The position numbers were made by a program, and so were the translations under genes. The notes beneath the pieces are model-generated. The model was not told the DNA's origin and did not search any database. It saw only the letters and a list, made by a program, of their open reading frames with translations. From Cocos nucifera (lineage: Eukaryota > Streptophyta > Magnoliopsida > Arecales > Arecaceae), in contig QRFJ01002096.1 in the NCBI GenBank assembly GCA_006176705.1, positions 1 through 64,000 of the forward strand: a DNA stretch of 64,000 nt. Reading direction: 5' to 3'. Positions 10,635 through 21,978 of this stretch are shown here, in pieces (the first letter of the stretch is position 1; each line of letters begins with the position of its first letter).

Positions 10635-11704
10635 AGCTTTTGTGGTGTCTGAGCCTGGGTTTGTTGTGGTTTCCAAGAGAAATTAGGATGGTTTCTCCAA
10701 CCAAGGTTATATGAATTTGAATATGGGTCATTAAGTGGTTTGGAGTAACCTTGAGCAGCTTGGACTTGTTCTTAGATAAGAGGTGGTAATTGTGTAGCTG
10801 TGGGACATTCACTTGCATGATGTGTTGGACTAGCACAAATAGAGCAAATCTCTTGATAATTAGAAGCTGGTGTGTATTATGCAGGAGATTGTTGACCTAG
10901 ATTTAGGAATTGATCTAATTTCTAAACAATAAGATCCATTTTATCTAATTTTTGTGCTATTATGTTCAAGTCTATCTTAGAATTAAGCTCTGGAGTTTTG
11001 ATTTCATAATTTTTTGTCCATTTTTGTTGAGAGATTGATCTTTCATAAGGCGATAATGAAGCATGGTTAATAGAGTTTTCACTTAAGGTTTCAAATAAGG
11101 TACAAGCTTCATCCTCACTTTTGCTCATGAATGCACCTCCACAGGATGCATCAACCATTTGCTTATATTGATCTCCTAAACCTTCATAGAAAGCTTGTAC
11201 AATTTGCCACTTAGATAGACCATAGTGTGGGCATTTTCTAAGAAGTTCCTTAAGTCTTTTCTATGATTCGTGAATTTGTTCTCCTGAAAGCTGAGCAAAT
11301 CCTATGATGGCTCACCTCATAGTATTGGTTCGTCCTATGGGATAAAATTTCTTAAGAAATACATGTTGCATCTCTGCCCATGTCTGAATCGTTCTTCCTA
11401 ATGTGCCAAGCTAGTACTTGGCTTTATCTTTTAATAAAAAAGGGAATAAGGTTAGTCTAAGGGCATCATCAGAAAAATTTTGCATTTTTATCGAAGAGCA
11501 GATTTCTAAGAATTCATCCAGATATTTGTAAGGATCTTCATTGGTGTTTTCATAAAAAGATGAAAGCATCTAGATTGTGGTCGACTTGATCTCATATTGG
11601 CTAGCAGGGATATTAGATAAGTGGATGCAAGTCGATGGATTGTAGGTGGAAGAAATAAAGTATTTCTTCATCTGTCTAGGTGGTTCTTCATGGTTTCCAT
11701 CCAT
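10635..11704 (-). pseudogene. gag: Gypsy gag of G2, broken and cut by G1
   Basis: The gag starts MDGNHEEPP at 11704 and runs leftward for about 357 codons before G1 cuts it. It shows the retrotransposon gag domain (YPIGRTNTMR about 11349-11320, LKELLRKCPH, then MVDASCGGAFMSKSEDEA at 11158). A knuckle-like C-x2-C-x5-H-x4-C lies near 10840. Stops occur at several sites (for example after SKIDLNIIAQKLDKMDLIV at 10922). The open frame 10922-11158 is one surviving piece. Capsid-forming role is from family knowledge. Confidence 0.85.
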
Positions 11705-11782
11705 TTGATTATCTGATCTTATATGAATTAGTCTTTCAATTTTAGGATTTGGTTTAACTAGGCAGGTAAAAGCGATCTTCTT

Positions 11783-14065
11783 GAAGGAAAATCCTGATTT
11801 CCCGATCCAGGTTCGTCCAGATCTGATTAGATCAAGAGATATATTTCAAAAATTTTCTCTTGATCTCAATCAGATCTTGATATGTTTTAGATATGATTCT
11901 TATTATTTTAATAAATAAAATAAAATAAGATAAATTAAATCAAATTCAATTTACCTGATTTGGGTAATCTTATTACCCTGTAGATGATCCTGATTGCAGC
12001 GGAAGGTTCTGGATCTTAGCCACGCAAGCGCCTGGCCTCTACCGGTATCCACTCGGGTTGGATCTGAAGATCCTCTTCTTCTCTATCACACCTCCAAAAA
12101 TCAGATCTGGATCTGATCTGGAGGATCTTCAAAACTCTTTTTGAAGATCTGCAGTCGTCCTTTTGCAGCAGCGCAGCCTTCTTGCTTTTGATCGCCTTTC
12201 TTTGATCTGAATCGCACCAACCAAGGTCCAAAACTCCTTTTGGACGTGGAGAGCAAGGGGAGAAGAGACTATGGCATGGAGAAGGAGGGGAGAGGCAGCC
12301 TTGGGGCGTGGGAAATCTCAATTCATCATTAGGAATTAGGGTTGGGCGCAGGGTCTTATTTATAGACTCTTGTGATCCAACTCCTCTTCCTTCTCCAACC
12401 AATCACAACCCTTTGTGAAATCAGATCTAAATCTGATTGGTGGAATAGAGTCCCCTGGATTCCTCCTTAGAGGGCGCCTAAGACCAGTCAAAGTTGGTTC
12501 TTAGTAGAACTCTAATTGGAATCCAAAAAGGAGATGGAGTCCTTGTCCAACAAGGACTCCTAGGCGCCTCCAACTTGGGCACACGCCACCCTTGGCGTGC
12601 GCCCTTCTCCTTGCCAGGTTCTGGCAGGGGGACAGGCCCCCACCAGCTCTCCAATAGGTGCATGACTTGTGGTCAAAAGTCAAAGTGGTCAATGGTCAAC
12701 GTTTGACCAGTCAAAGGTAGACTTTTGACCAAAGTCAAAGAACAAGAAATGGCAGGTGACCAAAAATGGCAGGTAATGTCTTACAAATAAGACAACCTTT
12801 TCTGACTTGGACAACCTCCAGTCAGACCATATGAAGGCCTCTGATTGAGCACAAACTCCTTTGGCTCAGTCAGGACAACTTATTTATGATAGTAAAAGAA
12901 GAACGTTAGGTTCAATCGAGTGCTAGCACGATTTCCTTGAACCTAATTGAATCTCATTCAGATCAATTGAACTAGATCAGTTCAATTGATGATCACCAGA
13001 TTCAAACCCTTGTTTGTGTGACCCAGTTAGGTTCAGTTCTGTATGGTAATGGGATATGTCATGATCTCTATCATCGACATCATCGAAACTCCTTTCGATG
13101 GATCAGAACTCTTCTGATTCGAACAGCTAGAATGATCGATCATCTAAATCATTCTAATTGCTCCCAAAATCCACCAGTGACACCTAGCAGTATATGGTGG
13201 CAACCCATCAGAGCTGAATGCGAACCTCTTGGTGCAGCTACCTGTGTGATTCAAGTTCTTCTATCTTGAGCCCCGATCAGATTAGGGTTAAGGTGAAACT
13301 CGTCAAACCCTAGTCTCTGTCATATGATGTAATCATTCGATTCGAGTCCAATGTGAAAATCTAAATAGAAACTCTTTCTATTATTTCACTCTGCCATGGC
13401 CATGGACTTCTGGACTTGATTCTCATGATCATCATAGGGCTGCTCCTCTACCACCGAGGTAGATAGATTCCATCTTGATGCAATCCAGTTCCTACAATGA
13501 ACATGCTATAGCCAACATACACCTCAGGGTTCCATATGGCTAGGAGACCGAGTAATGGTGTAGTCAAACTATAACACCCTCAAGGTGAACTGCCGATGCA
13601 TCCTCAGGTCAAAGAACCAGACACACTACTGCAGCATCGAGTCAGTCATTGACGAGAAGGTAGACTCCCTAATGACTACTCGAGGTGGTCACGCTCAGTG
13701 CCCTCGTTCTCTAACGAGTACCTGTACTCTCGCTCCGGTGTCTCCACACCGTAGACTCAAGACTCATCTACTAAAGAGAAGCGATTGTACACCAACCTTC
13801 CGGATCAATCACCATCCTCGTGATGATCCTATGGTCGGGAGCATGTTTATGAGTTAATAATGATTATTCATGTCTTAAATTTTCAACTCTTGAAAATATG
13901 AATTATCATTACCATTAACTCAAAGGATGTATCACAGACACTAAATACACATATGTGATAGAAAATAACCCATTTTATTGATTATAGTCAAAATTATAAT
14001 TTTGCCCCTAGAAGTGTATTACAAGTGTCAGCCAATTCTGGCTTCTAGGGCACATATATCTAACA
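11783..14065 (-). repeat. 3' LTR of element B (2283 bp)
   Basis: Minus-strand LTR running from TGTTAG at 14065 to TTCA at 11783. TATA box near 12355-12366 (minus strand). Hairpin arms GGAGTCCTTGT and ACAAGGACTCC at 12536-12560. An antisense frame of 84 codons lies at 13018-13269. Confidence 0.95.
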
Positions 14066-14079
14066 ATCTCCCACTTGTC

Positions 14080-17029
14080 CTAAAGCCAATTGGCTACAAG
14101 TCTAAGTCCCATCTTCTCAAGGTGGGCTTCGATCTTCTGCTGGCCCAACGGCTTTGTAAGTGGGTCTGCCACATTATCTGTGGAGTTGACTCTCTTGACC
14201 TCAACGTAACCTTTCTCAAGGTAATCGCGGATGAGGTGGTATCACCGTTTGCTTGGAACTCTTCCAGCACAAACAGTCTGCCAGATGTCGACTTTCGATC
14301 ATCTATATCGGACATGAAGTCCGAGTCTGTGTATCCCTGGACTTGGAGTTCTCCGTTACCAAAGACCAACATCATATCCTTAGTTCTTCTCAAGTACTTA
14401 AGGATACATTTCACAGAAGTCCAGTGTTCTTCACCTGGATTTGACTGATATCTGCTTGTGACACTCACAGCATGGGCTATATCAGGTCGTGTACATAGCA
14501 TGGCATACATGAGGCTCCCTATTGCAGAAGCATAAGGGATCTTGCTCATGCGTTCTATTTCCTCAGGTGTGCTGGGGCACATCTTCTTGGAAAGATGAAT
14601 ACCATGTCTGAAGGGTATTAATCCCCTCTTAGAGTTTTCCATACTAAACCTCTTTAGTACTTCCTCTATGTACATCTTCTGTGAAAGTCCTAGCATCCTA
14701 TTCGGTCTATCCCTATAGACCTTAATTCCTAGAATAAAGGATGCTTCACCTAGGTCTTTCATGGAGAATTCCTTGGACAACCACATCTTGACTGATGTCA
14801 ACATGGGAATATCATTCCCAATAAGGAGGATGTCATCCACGTACAATACGAGGAAGACAACAGCGCTCCCACTGACCCTTTTTGAAAACACATGGTTCCT
14901 CTTCATTTTTGATGAAACCAAACTTTTTGATCACATCATTGAAACGAGTGTTCCAGCTCCGAGATGCTTGCTTAAGTCCATATATGGACCTTTGCAGCTT
15001 GCAAACCTTGTGATCAGTATCACTGGATGTGAAACCTAGCGGCTGTTCCATATAGATATCTTCCTCAAGATATCCATTTAGGAATGCCGTTTTCACGTCC
15101 ATTTGCCATATTTCATAATCGAAATAGGCTGCAACGGCAAGCAATGTGCGGATGGATTTTAGCATAGCTACTGGGGAAAAGGTATCCTGATAGTCAATGC
15201 CTTCGCGTTGACTATAACCTTTTGCCACCAGTCTAGCCTTGAATGTCTCCACATTCCCATCTGCACCAATCTTTCTCTTGAAGATCCATTTACACCCAAT
15301 AGGTACTATACCTTCTGGTGGATCTACCAAGGTCCAGACTTGGTTTGAGTGCATCGAGTCGAATTTCTGACTTCATTGCCTCAAGCCATTTCTCGGAGTC
15401 GATATCTGATATCGCCTCGTTGTAGGTTTTGGGATCATCACCATGAGCACCATTACCTATGAGGAACATTTCCTCTACTATCCTCTCTCTCCTCTGAAAT
15501 AATACCTAAGTATCTTTCAGGGGGACGGGAAACTCTTTCCGATCTACGAGGTGGAGGAGGTAGTGTTCTTATTGGCTCAACCTGATTTGGTTCCACTTGG
15601 TCCTTAGCTCGTTCTGCTTGTGAGACTTTCTCATCAAGCTTAATCTGCTTTCCAATGCCGCTATCTTGAATAAACTATTTTTCAAGAAATATGGCATGTC
15701 GACTCACAATCACATTGTGGTCTTCTGGAATGTAGAAATAGTATCCTAATGACTCTTTAGGATATCCTATGAATCGAGCTCTAAAGGACCTAAACTCTAA
15801 CTTGTCCGCTTGTTGTCTTTTGACATGAGCCGGACAACCCCAAATTCTGAGATGACTCAGACTTGGTTTCTTACCGTGCCATATCTCATACGGTGTGGTA
15901 GGAACGGTTTTAGAGGGAACCCTATTCAGTAAATAGATTGAAGTTAATAATGAATGTCCCCAAAGAAAATCAGGGAGGTCTGTGAAGCTCATCATGGATC
16001 GAACCATATCCAATAGAGTCCGATTTCTCCATTCTGAAACCCCGTTGAGTTGAGGTGTTCCTGGTGGAGTCCATTGAGAGACTATGCCATTTTCCTTAAG
16101 ATAGTCTAGGAATTCCCGGCTAAGGTATTCACCTCCTCGATCTGATCGAAGAACCTTAATGGGTTTTCCAGTTTGTTTTTCTACTTCATGTCTGAATTCT
16201 TTGAACTTTTCAAAAGGCTTCAGACTTGTGTCTCATAAGATACACATACCCATACCTAGACAGATCATCGGTAAAGGTAATGAAGTAGACAAAATTGCCT
16301 CTAGCCGGCACATCAAATGGGCCGCACACATCAGTATGTACTAGGGCAAGGAGATCTGTGGCCCTCTCCCCATGTCCAACAAAAGGGAGTTTAGTCATTT
16401 TGCCTTGAAGACAAGATTCACAAGTTGGATATGACTCAAAAGTCAATGGACTCAATAGCCCATTTTTCTCCAATTTGTTAATCCTATCTTCTGCTATATG
16501 ACCTAATCTCAGGTGCCATAGATATCTGTCGTTTGGACTATCCCTAGGTCGTTTGGCATTCACGTTTTGCTCGATAGTTAAAATAGGTACATCAATATGT
16601 AGCTGATAAAGACCATTAATAAGGAAACCATTTGCAATTTTATTTCTTTCATAAAGAATGTTACAATGGTCCTTAAAGAAGGTGATCACATAACCTTCTT
16701 GTGCTAAGCATGAAACAGAAATCAAATTCCTGCTAGCTGCAGGCACATAATAACAGTCTTTTAAAACTAAGTCTAAACCAGATGGTAATCGAAGAGGGTA
16801 TGTTCCCACGGCTACTGCAGCAACTCTTGCTCCATTACCGATGCGTAGGATCATGTCTCCATCCCTCAGCCTCCTGCTATCCTCAAGACCCTGCATAGAA
16901 GTGCACAGATGAGCACTAGAACCAGAGTCAAGCACCCAACTGGATGCAGAAGAAACCGTAAGGTTAGACTCAATAACGAGCATACCTCCAGAAGGACCTT
17001 CCTTCTTGTTCTTCAGGGTGGCCAGGTAA
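14080..17029 (-). pseudogene. pol: pol of element B, with RNase H deletions
   Basis: Copia polyprotein on the minus strand, natural stop at 14080-14082. The best stretch (17262-16210) is open for 350 codons, through gag end, zinc knuckle, protease (D-S-G kept), GAG-pre-integrase and the first integrase aspartates (HTDV, TDDLSR). A frameshift follows near 16210. Integrase C-terminal part at 16013-15678 ends in the shared TAG (15675-15677). Reverse transcriptase lies in two frames (15354-14833, then 14921 downward) with YVDD at 14842-14831. In RNase H, deletions of about 197 and 20 bp at 14241-14270, compared with E, remove the conserved middle, including the EAEYIA and YCDN active-site segments. 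Not functional. Confidence 0.92.
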
Positions 17030-17841
17030 GTAGGGCAGTTCCGCTTCCAATGGCCGTCGCTGTTGCAATGGAAACACTTTCCTTTGCCATCGGCCTTCTT
17101 CTTCGGTTCTGCCTTCTTCTTCTTTGATCCTTCCACCTTTTGCTTTTTCACAGACTTCTTTTTCTTTCCATAAGACTTTCTTTTGGAAGAAGTCCGTTCC
17201 ATAGCAAGAACTGAGCCTTTAGAACCTTTCATAGAAAGCTCAGCGGTAACCAGCATATTCATTAACTTCGGCCAAGGAATTTTGAAGTTTATGCATGTGG
17301 TAATTCATGATGAATTGCCCATATGCATCAGTCAAGGATTGCAGAATAATATCGTTCTGCAAGTCCAAGTCCAACTTCACACCGAGCTTCTCAAGCTCTT
17401 CCATGTCCTTGATCATTGTCAGACAGTGATCTTGGACTGACTGCCCATCACGCATCTTAGCCTTAAAAAGTCATTTCGTGACTTGATATTTGGCTGCGCG
17501 ACTCTGTTCACCAAACATCTCCTGCAGGTGAGCCAACATTTGGCGAGCAGTCCCGATATCTTCATGTTGGCGCTGGAGCTCATCAGACATCGAGCCCAAC
17601 ATGTAATATCTGGCCTTATTATCTTCGTCAATCCATTTTTCCAGAGACGCTCTCTGTTCAGTGGATGGACGAGGCTGGTAAGGTGGGAGGGTCCTGGTCC
17701 AAAACATGTGGTTAACTTCTCTGAACCCAAAATAATTTTGTAGTTCCTGAGCCAATCTTTATAATTGGGTCCAGTCAGTCTATGTGTGTCTAGGATACGT
17801 GCCAATGGGTTGGACGCAGACATTTTCCTGTAGAGAGTCAA
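17030..17841 (-). pseudogene. gag: gag of element B, broken
   Basis: Gag begins MTLYRKMSASNP at 17841; MSASNP at 17823 is the likelier start, since a good 3' splice-like site lies between the two ATGs. The frame shifts near 17720, stops at 17471-17473 (TGA after VTK) and shifts again near 17250. Downstream are a lysine-rich stretch and an intact CCHC zinc knuckle near 17078-17034 (C-F-H-C-N-S-D-G-H-W-K-R-N-C). The layout matches A, E and H. Packaging role is known for the family; this copy cannot make full gag. Confidence 0.9.
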
Positions 17842-19680
17842 AGATTCTAGTTAGATACTGTAATTTTGACTTGACCAATTTATTTAGGGATTTTATTTTT
17901 AAACAAATTAGCTCCCACTATTTTCTCGGATCCCTACACTCCCTCTGTAGAGATGCGAAAATCTCCATGATTAATGATTTCTAGTGGGTGGTGCGGTCTC
18001 ACCAACTGACTCATCACCTCACCTAACAGTTATTGGTGATGGGTTAGCCAATGAGTGAACAACTCTTGTTCAATGATTCTCTAATCATGGTGCACCCAAA
18101 CTTGGTCTCTAATTCATGAATCTCACCGTATCCGAAATATTGATCCACTCCTTAGTTAAGTCAGACCCACCATTTGCATAGACTGGGTTCCTAATTGAGT
18201 CTCTCACCGTATCCGGAAATATTGAGCCCAACTCATCCTCCAGCCCATAGCATCCAATGCCTAATAGACATGGTTGCATCTTCCCGGTGCAACTGAGCCA
18301 CTGTATCCAGCCGAGAACAATCAACCCCGGGAAGGGCCCGCACATCTACAATGGTGGAAGACCTCAGACTTAATCTTTTCTTAGGGAGAATTGATTCAGG
18401 TCTCATTAAACTAGACTTGGCTTAGTCATAACAATTATGACTAACCTAGTGGCATGGGTTAGCTCGGATTATTGACCACCTCAGATCAGAACTGTGTCAA
18501 CAGATATGGCCAGGTAAGTGAGACCGGTGGAAGGAATATGCCATTAACTCGTACAAGAACGCATTCAGGTCGAGTAGCTTCCAATTAAAAACCAGTCGGT
18601 CGTATGTGCCAAACTTACCTTAGACACCAAATTGTTGAGTCAGAACCAATTGGGTTAGCCTAATCCAGACTCTAACCTCTGAGCCTAATTAGGTCTTGCT
18701 TGATCGTGACTCGATCTTGACCCAGACTTAATCCTATTAGGCTGGTCAATTTAAGCATTGTTGATCCCATCTAACCAACTCTTGATTCGGTTTGATCAAC
18801 CGCTTAGACCTAATTGAGCTACCCAAGCCCGAACCCAGTATTATGAATATGTCTTAGATCTGAAATTCTCAATTTTAGACCTAATTAATATTCCATAAAC
18901 TTAATTCTTAATTAAGTAGGGTTCATAAACAAAATATGCACAATAAATCCTAGGGTTTCAGGATCTAGGGTTTTGCAGAAAGTAAGTTTTGGGTTTCTGA
19001 TTAAGGACGAACACGCAGCACCCCTACACATCATAAGAACACCCCATCGAATGGGAAGAGAGGGCCTTTAAACCCTTCTTCGTTCTTATGACCGGACGGC
19101 CAAGAGGAACGCCTTAATCAGGAACATGTCAATACTACAAAACAGTATTTAGATCTATATCATATATCTCATATATAAATTAGATCTAATCATGGCATAT
19201 TTTGCATACATCTCATGTATCAAATCATGCATGTTTTCAGATCTAAATTATCTCATAATAATCTAAAAAATTAGATTTAAATTGATCTAATCAAAATAAA
19301 TTCTAATCTAGACAATTATGTAGAACTATTCTACAACTAGTCTAGTCATGCATCTATCATATCTCATATGATATTTAAAATTAAATAATTTTTATTTGCT
19401 GTTTATCAGATGTTATTATAACACTTATAATATCAGAAAAATAGTAAATAAGAAGATCTAAAATATGATTTAATCAGATTAAATCAAAGACATGCAAAAC
19501 TATTCTATAGAACTATTCTATTCTAGAACTAGTCATGCATATCTTCATGTTCTTAGATCCAAATCATTTAATTTTAATTTTTCTGATTTCAGATCTGATC
19601 ACATCTCATGTGACATCTGAAATCACTTTATTTTCTAATTAAAATAAAATTAAAATCAGATCTAAACAATTTAGAACCAT
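17842..19680 (-). other. Leader of element B
   Basis: About 1.8 kb between primer site and gag, without a coding frame. It includes a compact three-stem fold (19032-19090) and a possible intron from donor AAG|GTAAGT at 18618 to acceptor CTCTACAG|G at 17828 (791 nt). Both recur in E and H. The rest is AT-rich, with many short ATG-started frames. Confidence 0.75.
19032..19090 (-). ncRNA. Candidate structured RNA element, leader of B
   Basis: Outer arms CATAAGAAC (19032-19040) and GTTCTTATG (19082-19090) pair perfectly. Inside, CCCAT-CGA-ATGGG (19043-19055) is one hairpin and GAAG...GGG with CCC...CTTC (55-64 with 73-81) is a second. The parts fit together with almost no unpaired linker, as in a three-way junction. 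Present in E (46701-46759) and H (61934-61993). A packaging or dimerisation signal is conjecture. Confidence 0.5.
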
Positions 19681-19693
19681 GGCTCTGATACCA
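19681..19693 (-). other. Primer-binding site of element B
   Basis: On the minus strand reads TGGTATCAGAGCC, two bases after the LTR end. This is complementary to the 3' end of initiator methionine tRNA, the usual primer of plant copia elements. Confidence 0.93.
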
Positions 19694-19695
19694 GT

Positions 19696-21973
19696 TGAAG
19701 GGAAATCCTGATTTCCCGGTCCAGGTTCGTCCAGATCTGATTAGATCAAGAGATATATTTCAAAAATTTTCTCTTGATCTCAATCAGATCTTGATATGTT
19801 TCAGATCTGATTCTTATTATTTTAATAAATAAAATAAAATAAGATAAATTAAATCAAATTTAATTTACCTGATTTGGGTAATCCTATTACCCTGTAGATG
19901 ATCCTGATTGCAGCGGAAGGTTCTGGATCTTAGCCACGCAAGCGCCTGGCCTCTACCGGTATCCACTCGGGTTGGATCTGGAGATCCTCTTCTTCTCTAT
20001 CACACCTCCAAAAATCAGATCTGGATCTGATCTGGAGGATCTTCAAAACTCTTTTGAAGATCTGCAGTCGTCCTTTTGCAGCAGCGCAGCCTTCTTGCTT
20101 TTGATCGCCTTTCCTTGATCTGAATCGCACCAAACTAAGTCCAAAACACCTTTTGGACGTGGAGAGCAAGAGGAGAAGAGACTATGGCATGGAGAAGGAG
20201 GGGAGAGGCAGCCTTGGGGCGTGGGAAATCTCAATTCACTTAGGAATTAGGGTTGGGCGCAGGGTCTTATTTATAGACCTCTTGTGATCCAACTCCTCTT
20301 CCTCTCAACCAATCACAACCCTTTGTGAAATCAGATCTAAATCTGATTGGTTGGAATAGAGACCCCTGGATTCCTCCTTAGAGGGCGCCTAAGACCAGTC
20401 AAACTGGATTCTTAGTAGAACTCTGATTGGAATCCAAAAGGGAGGTGGAGTCCTTGTCCAACAAGGACTCCTAGGCGCCTCCTACTTGGGCTCACGCCAC
20501 CCTTGGCGTGCGCCCTTCTCCTTGCCAGGTTCTGGCAGGGGGACAGGCCCCCACCAGCTCTCCAATAGGTGCATGACATGTGGTCAAAAGTCAAAGGGTC
20601 AATGGTCAACGTTTGACCAGTCAAAGGTAGACTTTTGACCAAAGTCAAAGAACAAGAAATGGCAGGTGACCAAAAATGGCAGGTAATGTCTTACAAATAA
20701 GACAACCTATTCTGACTTGGACAACCTCCAGTCAGACCATATGAAGGCCTCTGATTGAGCACAAACTCCTTTGGCTCAGTCAGGACAACTTATTTATGAT
20801 AGTAAAAGAAGAACGTTAGGTTCAATCGAGTGCTAGCACGATTTCCTTGAACCTAATTGAATCTCATTCAGATCAATTGAACTAGATCAGTTCAATTGAT
20901 GATCACCAGATTCAAACCCTTGTTTGTGTGACCCAGTTAGGTTCAGTTCTGTATGGTAATGGGATATGTCATGATCTCTATCATAGACATCATCGAAACT
21001 CCTTTCGATGGATCAGAACTCTTCTGATTCGAACAGCTAGAATGATCGATCATCTAAATCATTCTAATTGCTCCCAAAATCCACCAGTGACACCTAGCAG
21101 TATATGGTGGCAACCCATCAGAGCTGAATGCGAACCTCTTGGTGCAGCTACCTGTGTGATTAAGTTCTTCTATCTTGAGCCCCGATCAGATTAGGGTTAA
21201 GGTGAACTCGTCAAACCCTAGTCTCTGTCATATGATGTAATCATTCGATTCGAGTCCAATGTGAAAATCTAAATAGAAACTCTTTCTATTATTTCACTCT
21301 GCCATGGCCATGGGCTTCTGGACTTGATTCTCATGATCATCATAGGGCTACTCCTCTACCACCGAGGTAGATAGATCCCATCTTGATGCAATCCAGTTCC
21401 TACAATGAACATGTCATAGCCAACATACACCTCAGGGTTCCATATGGCTAGGAGACCGAGTAATGGTGTAGTCAAACTATAACACCCTCAAGGTGAACTG
21501 CCGATGCATCTCAGGTCAAAGAACCAGACACACTACTGCAGCATCGAGTCAGTCATTGACGAGAAGGTAGACTCCCTAATGACTACTCGAGGTGGTCACG
21601 CTCAGTGCCCTCGTTCTCTAACGAGTACCTATACTCTCGCTCTGGTGTCTCCACACCGTAGACTCAAGACTCATCTACTAAAGAGAAGCGATCGTACACT
21701 AATCTTCCGGATCAATCACCATCCTCGTGATGATCCTATGGTCGGGAGCTGTTTATGAGTTAATAATGATTATTCATGTCTTAAATTTTCAACTTTTGAA
21801 AATATGAATTATCATTACCATTAACTCAAAGGATGTATCACAGACACTAAATACACAGGTGTGATAGAAAATAACCCATTTCATTAATTATAGTCAAAAT
21901 TATAATTTCGCCCCTAGAAGTGTATTATAAGTGTCAGCCAATTCTGGCTTCTAGGGCATATATATATCTAACA
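19696..21973 (-). repeat. 5' LTR of element B (2278 bp)
   Basis: Runs from TGTTAG at 21973 to TTCA at 19696 on the minus strand. TATA box near 20264-20275, hairpin at 20447-20471, W-box array at 20580-20650 with about eight TTGAC cores. Antisense open frames at 20928-21194 and 21504-21758. Confidence 0.96.
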
Positions 21974-21978
21974 CTTCT

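Larger units (their letters stand above)
11783..21973 (-). mobile_element. Copia element B, complete with both LTRs
   Basis: Full-length copy of 10,191 bp on the minus strand. Both LTRs, primer site, leader, gag, pol and polypurine tract are present. It is flanked by the perfect 5-bp direct repeat CTTCT (11778-11782 and 21974-21978), which proves a single insertion. The target was the leader of gypsy G2 shortly before its gag start. LTRs differ by only scattered substitutions, so the insertion is fairly young, yet gag and pol are broken. Confidence 0.97.

Noticed and set aside
18109..18345. Minus-strand frame in the B leader, echoed at 45874-46074
   Set aside because: Not open in H and interrupted in E; more likely structured leader than protein.
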